A DNA stretch of 64,000 nucleotides, taken from contig RDOG01000004.1 of NCBI GenBank assembly GCA_011365055.1, positions 275,879 to 339,878 of the forward strand. The letters are read 5' to 3'. This DNA comes from Promethearchaeota archaeon (GTDB lineage Archaea; Asgardarchaeota; Lokiarchaeia; Helarchaeales; RDOG01). The notes below the pieces were generated by a model. The model had not been told where the DNA came from. It ran no database searches and saw only the letters and a list, made by a program, of their open reading frames with translations. Numbering within the stretch: the first letter of the stretch is position 1; each line of letters opens with the position of its first letter. Of the stretch, positions 61,601 through 64,000 are shown in pieces. The position numbers and the translations under genes are program-made.

Positions 61601-64000
61601 GTTCGTCCAAATAGTCGCACCTTCAATACCCATGACGAAATCGCTATTATTATAAAGCACAGTAACCATAGCTAATATTCCCTCAGGTAATTCCAAATAT
61701 CCAGAAAGCGGATTAATCCATTCTAATGTAGTAGCATTTGGAGGCAGAGTTGTAATATTTAATTTAAGCATACACCAAGCGATTTGATATCCGGATCTGC
61801 TAGCATTTACTTCAATATCGTATGTACCAGGTGCGACGTTCGTATCGAGTGTAATATTGTAATAACCGCTAGAAATTTCCAAGGGAATGGATGATATAGT
61901 CCAATTATGTTGCACTGTTGCCGAATCAATACCTAAATTGTTATCAGTATTGTTATAAAATACTTGATAAACAGCATCAGTGCCTTGTAGAACCTCAAGA
62001 TAAGCGTTTGAAGGTATAGAACAGGTCAAATTCGTGTCATAAAGACCTAAAGTGATGTTTAACCAATAAGTTACAGATTGTGCAGTATAATTTGAGTTAC
62101 CACTGAAATATGCTGTGATATTATAGTCCCCAACATATCCAAAGTTCCAGTAAGTTGGAGTTGCTGAAGTTAAAGATACAGAGTTATTGAAGATTGTAAC
62201 TGACCCTACTGCACTCAAAGACCATGAAATATTGACAGTATCAAGAGTTGTTGCTTGAAAGTTAGCTTCTGTTCCATTTAGAAGGAGATTTAAAGTAGGT
62301 GTAGCTTGAGTAATGTTATACCAGTATAATGGAGTTGAATTCCAATTACCATCAAAATCATTAGCCCACCAACGATATTGATTGGTTCCTGCACTTAAAT
62401 CAGTAAGATTATAATAATAAATATCACCATCATTTGTAGTAACCGTGTAATTAAATCCAGCATATTCTAAATAAATAGTATTTAACATTAAATTGTCAAT
62501 TATTGTTGCATTGAATTGATATTGACCTCCGGGCGTGTAAACTACTGGCGATGTTGGCTCAGTAACTAAATTAGAGATTTCAGGTGGATCTGCATCATTA
62601 ATAGTTAAATCATATTGAATTTGAATGGAAGAATAATTTTGATTACCACTGAAATATGCAGTAATATTATGAATTCCAATACTAGTAAATTTCCAGAAAG
62701 ATTCATTTAAATCTGTAAACCAAACGGATAGGTTATATAAATCAACAACAAATGGTATGCTCAACACTGTGGTAATATTTACGGTATCTTTTGTGGTAGC
62801 AATGTAATCTCCTTGCGTGCCGTTTAAATACAATTGAAGAGTGGGTGTTGCTTTGGTTACGTTAAGCCATGACAATGCAGAGGATTCCCAATTATTGTAA
62901 GTATCGTTAGCAAACCAACGATATGAATAATTACCGACGGGTAAATCCCAAATACTGAAATTATAAGTATCTCCGACGGGCAATCCTACGGTATTATTAT
63001 TGCTATTAAATTCTAATATGACCGTATCAACCTGCACGTTATCCGTTACGTTCGCAAAGAGTTGGTATTCTGCACCAGGACTATAAACTACAGGAGATGT
63101 AGGATTCGTATACATATCAAAGATTAATGGATCTGTCCAATCCGTAACATTTACCCACCAAGTTGCTTGAGCAGCAGTGTAATTTTGATCACCTGCATAA
63201 ACGGCAGTGATATTAAAGTCTCCTATTTCATTAAATGTGTGAGAACTCATTAAGCTTGTTGTCAATAAAGTGGAATCATTAAATACTTGAATTGAACCTG
63301 AAATATTCAATGTAACTGTTATGTTAACGGTGTAACCGATATTTGTCGTGTGATTAGACTCTGTACCATTTAAATATAAACTGAGATCAACAGGAGCTCT
63401 TGTAATATTATACCAATAATAATTACTAGAAGCCCAATTATTTGCAGTATCATTGGCCCACCAACGATATTGATAATCACCTGCACTAATATCAATTAAG
63501 GTTTGATAATATTCAGCACTAACATTTGTAGTTACCGTATAATTGATTCCATCAAATTCTAAATAGACTTGATCTATTCCGACATCATCTGTGATTGTCG
63601 CATTAAATTGATAAGAAGCACCAGGGCTATAAATTACAGGTTGTGTAGGATCAGTGTAGATGAAACTGATTTGTGGAATGTTAGCATCCGTTATGTTTAA
63701 CCAATGCGTTACTGAAATATCGCTATAATTTGCATTACCACCCCAGTATGCAGTGATGTTATAATCTCCAACGAACACAAAATTATGATAAGAAATCGAT
63801 GATGTGGTTAACAAGACAGAATTATTATAAACGCTTACCGTTCCAGAAACACCTAAGATCGTTGTAATGTTAATTATGTCTGACGTGCTTGCAATATAAT
63901 TACCACTAGTTCCATTTAAATATAATTGAAGAGTGGGTGTTGCTTTGGTTACGTTAAGCCATGACAATGCAGAGGATTCCCAATTATTGTAAGTATCGTT
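52619..64000 (-). CDS. Giant Ig-repeat surface protein with cytosolic RING-like tail (partial)
   Basis: Frame open to the window end: at least 3793 residues, N-terminus outside. The outer part starts with units of about 182 residues containing ATPTLQLYLNGT and TDPTQPVIYSPG blocks, then about 19 Ig-like modules of roughly 85-90 residues around a pattern like PSDINYIEGSIGNQIIWTPS, GTYNYS, and D..GN.A.D.V.VTV, then variant modules. The C-terminal end has a GPEPGPEPGP linker, one membrane span (IPLIVIIAIAAIAGVAAVAL) and RRRQQ. Cytosolic residues ~3640-3695 carry CNRCEGE, CVNCKTNYCLDC and CPKC, a RING-like zinc module, then a Lys/Glu tail. Many N-x-S/T sequons mark the outer part as glycosylated. 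It heads a run of MoxR, VWA, coiled coil and GTPase genes. Confidence 0.9.
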   Translation of the reverse strand, partial: NDTYNNWESSALSWLNVTKATPTLQLYLNGTSGNYIASTSDIINITTILGVSGTVSVYNNSVLLTTSSISYHNFVFVGDYNITAYWGGNANYSDISVTHWLNITDANIPQISFIYTDPTQPVIYSPGASYQFNATITDDVGIDQVYLEFDGINYTVTTNVSAEYYQTLIDISAGDYQYRWWANDTANNWASSNYYWYNITRAPVDLSLYLNGTESNHTTNIGYTVNITVTLNISGSIQVFNDSTLLTTSLMSSHTFNEIGDFNITAVYAGDQNYTAAQATWWVNVTDWTDPLIFDMYTNPTSPVVYSPGAEYQLFANVTDNVQVDTVILEFNSNNNTVGLPVGDTYNFSIWDLPVGNYSYRWFANDTYNNWESSALSWLNVTKATPTLQLYLNGTQGDYIATTKDTVNITTVLSIPFVVDLYNLSVWFTDLNESFWKFTSIGIHNITAYFSGNQNYSSIQIQYDLTINDADPPEISNLVTEPTSPVVYTPGGQYQFNATIIDNLMLNTIYLEYAGFNYTVTTNDGDIYYYNLTDLSAGTNQYRWWANDFDGNWNSTPLYWYNITQATPTLNLLLNGTEANFQATTLDTVNISWSLSAVGSVTIFNNSVSLTSATPTYWNFGYVGDYNITAYFSGNSNYTAQSVTYWLNITLGLYDTNLTCSIPSNAYLEVLQGTDAVYQVFYNNTDNNLGIDSATVQHNWTISSIPLEISSGYYNITLDTNVAPGTYDIEVNASRSGYQIAWCMLKLNITTLPPNATTLEWINPLSGYLELPEGILAMVTVLYNNSDFVMGIEGATIWTNWTQSYTPSDETMGYYNISFNITGIVPGTYYIKIEANKTGYLNATLNLTLNITDGKEPEWSNVITNPTSPIVYNPSLNVMFNCTWQDNIEIHKVLLEIEGINYSVTSYDGFEYYIISPYLPAGNFMYRWLANDTAGNWNSTGYYTFNISKAPSEIKLFLNNTEANDTVIIGALNYNISVWLNVSGNITVLNNSMFLTDSFTSFCNLTDVGTYNITAVFYENQNYTGSWVNYTLTVIDNLIPNIINPSDIEIEYGSSGNSLIWYVFDNYPNVYNITRNGTNVIENLPWTGTIILDLDLLGLSIGLHEFNLTVYDSYYNMNFSVVYVNVTDTTNPTIDHPSDINYIEGSIGNQIIWTPSDLLPSHYWVLNNSNPYMSDIWDGTPIIVDIDGLIQGSYNFTIVCNDTSGNNIVDTVIVIVTNTEPPQISEPSDFEVVQFGNANITWVASDSDLANYSIWANDTLLVENTTCYDLQDINIVVDTSQVGILIYTIYVSDDQQNNASDQVIVTIYAADNQAPVIIFSPSLTGYEYGTGGHILTWNASDANPNNYEIRRDGFLVKSGTWQSYELIYRNIDGRPIGTYNYSLYLWDDYGNLTVDWVMISVYDSQAPTLGDTPSNQTIEYSSTGNIITWNASDALQFKAEVRRNNTLINVTNPWTGNIIVQGIDGLSVGVYIYKITFFDTSMNNVSHSVWITVQDTTNPEIIFNSSDLEYEIGSFGYSINWIFTDMNPTTYQIINETIGVIDSGYWFNGTEIELDLDTLNLGYGIHTFNCVVSDIGGNVNFSVITVIVNDTTAPDLNSPADVSYFSGSTGNEIIWIAIDYAPNLYTVLIDGVLYQSDSWQSGVGISVNVDGLSPNTYNFTMIINDTKGNIAIDSVNVTVTSSNPPIVSHPADISYKYGEGTGKQIIWVAEDDDPNAYTIFNNSVKVSSNNWTSFSNIIVNVSGLPIGVYTFEIRLNDSMGNNATDLVKVTVYENTPPSIIGPNDLIYNLGSTGNVLQWSVSDANPNNFTIFRNGTLVKSGSWTSGINVTRIVDGLSVGTYEYLLVAYDIYSNNASDIAYVNVIDTSNPSIYTTNDDPFLYLVGTTGHSITWIANDASKSHYIISRNDTIIESGEWTLTTIVKNIDGLSVGAYNYTCIVFDSEDNWNASSLIVIVYENVLPTINQPASIIYEVGHGTGQQIVWTASDANPYLYQIINTTAGNNTVIIQSSWIGSTITYDVSGLPTGNYSYKCKVIDKYMNNASSIVEVKVTSPKGPTLNNPVNINYQSGQIGYIIEWYAYDTTPNPKNYTIYNQSTILRSGTWNASGELISVNVSGMITIGLYNFTIIVFDDDDNFAIDTINVTVTVGAPPTIPSPPSDKQYVEGTTGNFITWSPKSSYDGNYTIYRNGQQIYFANWIANASITRNIDGRAAGIYYYVIRVYNTFGFVEDQVKVTVIDSTAPTITPIPDVEYAEGSTENNLTWSVSDLHPSYYEILINYGSGYVFETSGNWTNNVTYSIDGFPYGVYYIKLVAYDASGNNNYDIVKLTVRDITNPTFSPPLPSSYISSYPEGTSILWAVWNAYDAHPATYVIKRNGTTVVNSAWSGTSILFNVGGRSYGTYIFTCTLIDQDGNNATDSLTLHVLDNTKPTISQPADITYSEDSIYGNLGTTISWTISDINPNKYVIYKAGSKVSSGSYSNGQTINYQTGKLLPGIYNFTIFTNDTAGNYQSDTVIVTVTSVASPVITPPADITKFSGELCTITWTFSSALYPKWYNITRNGTVVQSGPWNGGSITYSTSSLAVNYYNFTLRVFNNFTGSASDTVIVRILNPGDFPPSFKGTVPTSGTLEYTEGTTGNFIKWIPDVTIDTLSSTSKYVIFRDGVEIASGSYNDSTTVLNITRNVDGLSAGTYIFTCRINNKYGIYAEKVITVRVRDITSPSITIDQSLISFAYGTTPPILTWHPYDLHPSSYEILKNSSWIKSDAWTGGDISYNISTIGYNLPIGTHLFKLRVYDIGGNTAEKTITVKVTDNTPPVFGPVSYPTTIVEGTSATISAQVTDTNLAYVKILYTYTLENGTIIKLDQLSQLNPNPYPNFFITIPTSIYDKAANITFKLIAADSYGNVRNSTPFGQPYYVINIQRTPDNIAPTISNYAAQYTDHNDPINISVRVTDDRAIDDVWLLVSMYNPASSEINDTIWMMTPQNGYYVCNISTSNLGLDYILFIEVQANDTAGNFISYSASPIYLATGVPPTIYNPTLVKGTNSIRVTVVIENTINAYLYYQNAMSSWAYITPQQQVGNTYTFNATGVSYGTYYIKANTTTSTAVSPYYSYYVGSYYSLALTLPKDKIVGQYFTASLKFNNTSPFAYSVVLSVQLPTNISLYSGKIVTNTIILNGSTGIYDWRLVGKYAGTYTITVHINSSVFGYTSVSKSITIYEDNSPPIIGNVIYDATPGINEPVVVSTTVTDNVMVHMVRIIWTTNASLPFTQWNKTTMTLTGGYYIGTIPGQIEGKIVKFAIRANDTNGKVVVNNNYGSYYQYTVTSAIDVQIFSPSLVNSSDTFTCNITINNKLTSQLLVLMTLSTSSTNITQVSIPSGFILLSGSSFGQATIGVSQTRTFGTWILNATQIGLYNIMVDVYNQTNSQLLYQKIKPIQVVQQEYLIGNGTGELEDFENDLNLNVSFRFPEDEAFEAWMSFFGSNPAGEDVAGNASLIPGTDFYEFTATIPLIEGVLCIPFNMTEVTEQNINVSTLTISYFDEETQIWVPVEVGWIVQLSGDIWLACANISHFSFYAIIGETEAGGSEPEPGPEPGPEPGPEPGPGEGLPEIPEWLIPLIVIIAIAAIAGVAAVALIRRRQQAVQQGIPKKKDKGELEVTRVLPENACNRCEGEMVGAQYTCVNCKTNYCLDCAEKMLKTKEPCPKCKTPINYYTIRKLKRERDRYLEEQKAKELEEQKAQEPETSVEESEKKEITKEKKEKKTDKKKSEEKVDEEPSSRNYYRLRRKKTNDDSEENHSST
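62832..62908 (-). repeat. 77-nt exact repeat, copy 1
   Basis: These 77 nt of the giant gene are identical to 63924-64000. The distance is 1092 nt, i.e. 364 codons, about two of the N-terminal 182-residue units. Flanking sequence is similar but not identical, so this marks recent duplication or gene conversion. Confidence 0.9.
63924..64000 (-). repeat. 77-nt exact repeat, copy 2
   Basis: Second copy of the segment at 62832-62908, in the same direction and frame. It reaches the window end, so the real identical stretch may be longer. Confidence 0.9.

Noticed and set aside
54000..63900. CRISPR-like array
   Set aside because: The repeats are in-frame, diverged protein modules of about 85-90 or 182 residues, not short identical repeats with unique spacers.

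Overview
The window is AT-rich archaeal DNA, most likely from an Asgard archaeon of the Lokiarchaeia type. The main reasons are three selenoprotein genes (selD, hdrA, vhuD) with eukaryote-like SECIS candidates directly 3' of their stop codons, Ras/Arf-family small GTPases, KaiC-like and Lrp-like regulators, a tRNA-Pro that appears to carry an intron, and giant Ig-repeat surface proteins. The assignment rests on gene content and motifs; no database search was possible.

Layout. About 0.2-1.1 kb (-) is a surface protein with a C-terminal SIPGFE-type anchor. 1.6-6.9 kb (-) is a signalling operon: a 1148-aa multi-PAS/GAF histidine kinase, a receiver protein, an HTH regulator with a Cys cluster, and a KaiC-like ATPase. 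7.3-16.4 kb (-) is a heterodisulfide-reductase-type electron-transfer operon: a 54-aa ORF, hdrA with two Sec codons, vhuD with two Sec codons, an FrhB-like subunit, an HdrC/B-like fusion, a doubled HdrA of 1049 aa and a Cys-only MvhD. The Sec genes are broken into pieces by in-frame TGA, and their Cys homologues lie in the same operon, so each Sec can be aligned to a Cys within the window. 16.7-21.3 kb (+) holds a TPR protein, tRNA-Pro(GGG), an NDP-forming acyl-CoA synthetase alpha-like protein and a secreted beta-propeller-like protein.

21.9-23.0 kb (-) is selD, itself a selenoprotein. 23.1-23.9 kb (+) is a small-ORF/nucleotidyltransferase pair. 23.9-27.1 kb (-) holds a PfkB kinase, a SIS-domain hexuloisomerase-like protein and a radical SAM protein. 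27.4-37.4 kb is mixed: a 381-aa protein of unknown function preceded by a truncated copy of its own N-terminus, an Arf-like GTPase, an orphan corrinoid protein, dihydrolipoamide dehydrogenase, a second acyl-CoA synthetase alpha-like protein and an AMP-forming ligase with a large insertion. 37.5-44.7 kb holds a broken DUF2225-like gene, a nitrilase-fold protein without its nucleophile, a HEAT/RING-like protein, an NDH-2-like oxidoreductase, regulators, zinc-finger proteins and a membrane protein.

44.7-64.0 kb (-) is one long co-directional run. It contains a >3790-aa Ig-repeat surface protein (N-terminus outside the window) with one membrane span and a cytosolic RING-like zinc finger, then a MoxR-type AAA+ ATPase, a VWA protein, a 937-aa coiled-coil protein, a decayed sugar-isomerase-like gene, a Rab-like GTPase with a long tail, and an iron alcohol dehydrogenase.

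Two observations stand out. First, all three selenoprotein 3' ends can be folded to the same plan: a basal stem, an ATGA element with an A-rich apical loop, and an extra 3' hairpin with a 7-nt loop, together making a three-way junction. Second, the giant surface protein / MoxR / VWA / coiled coil / GTPase run looks like a membrane-to-cytoskeleton or adhesion system.
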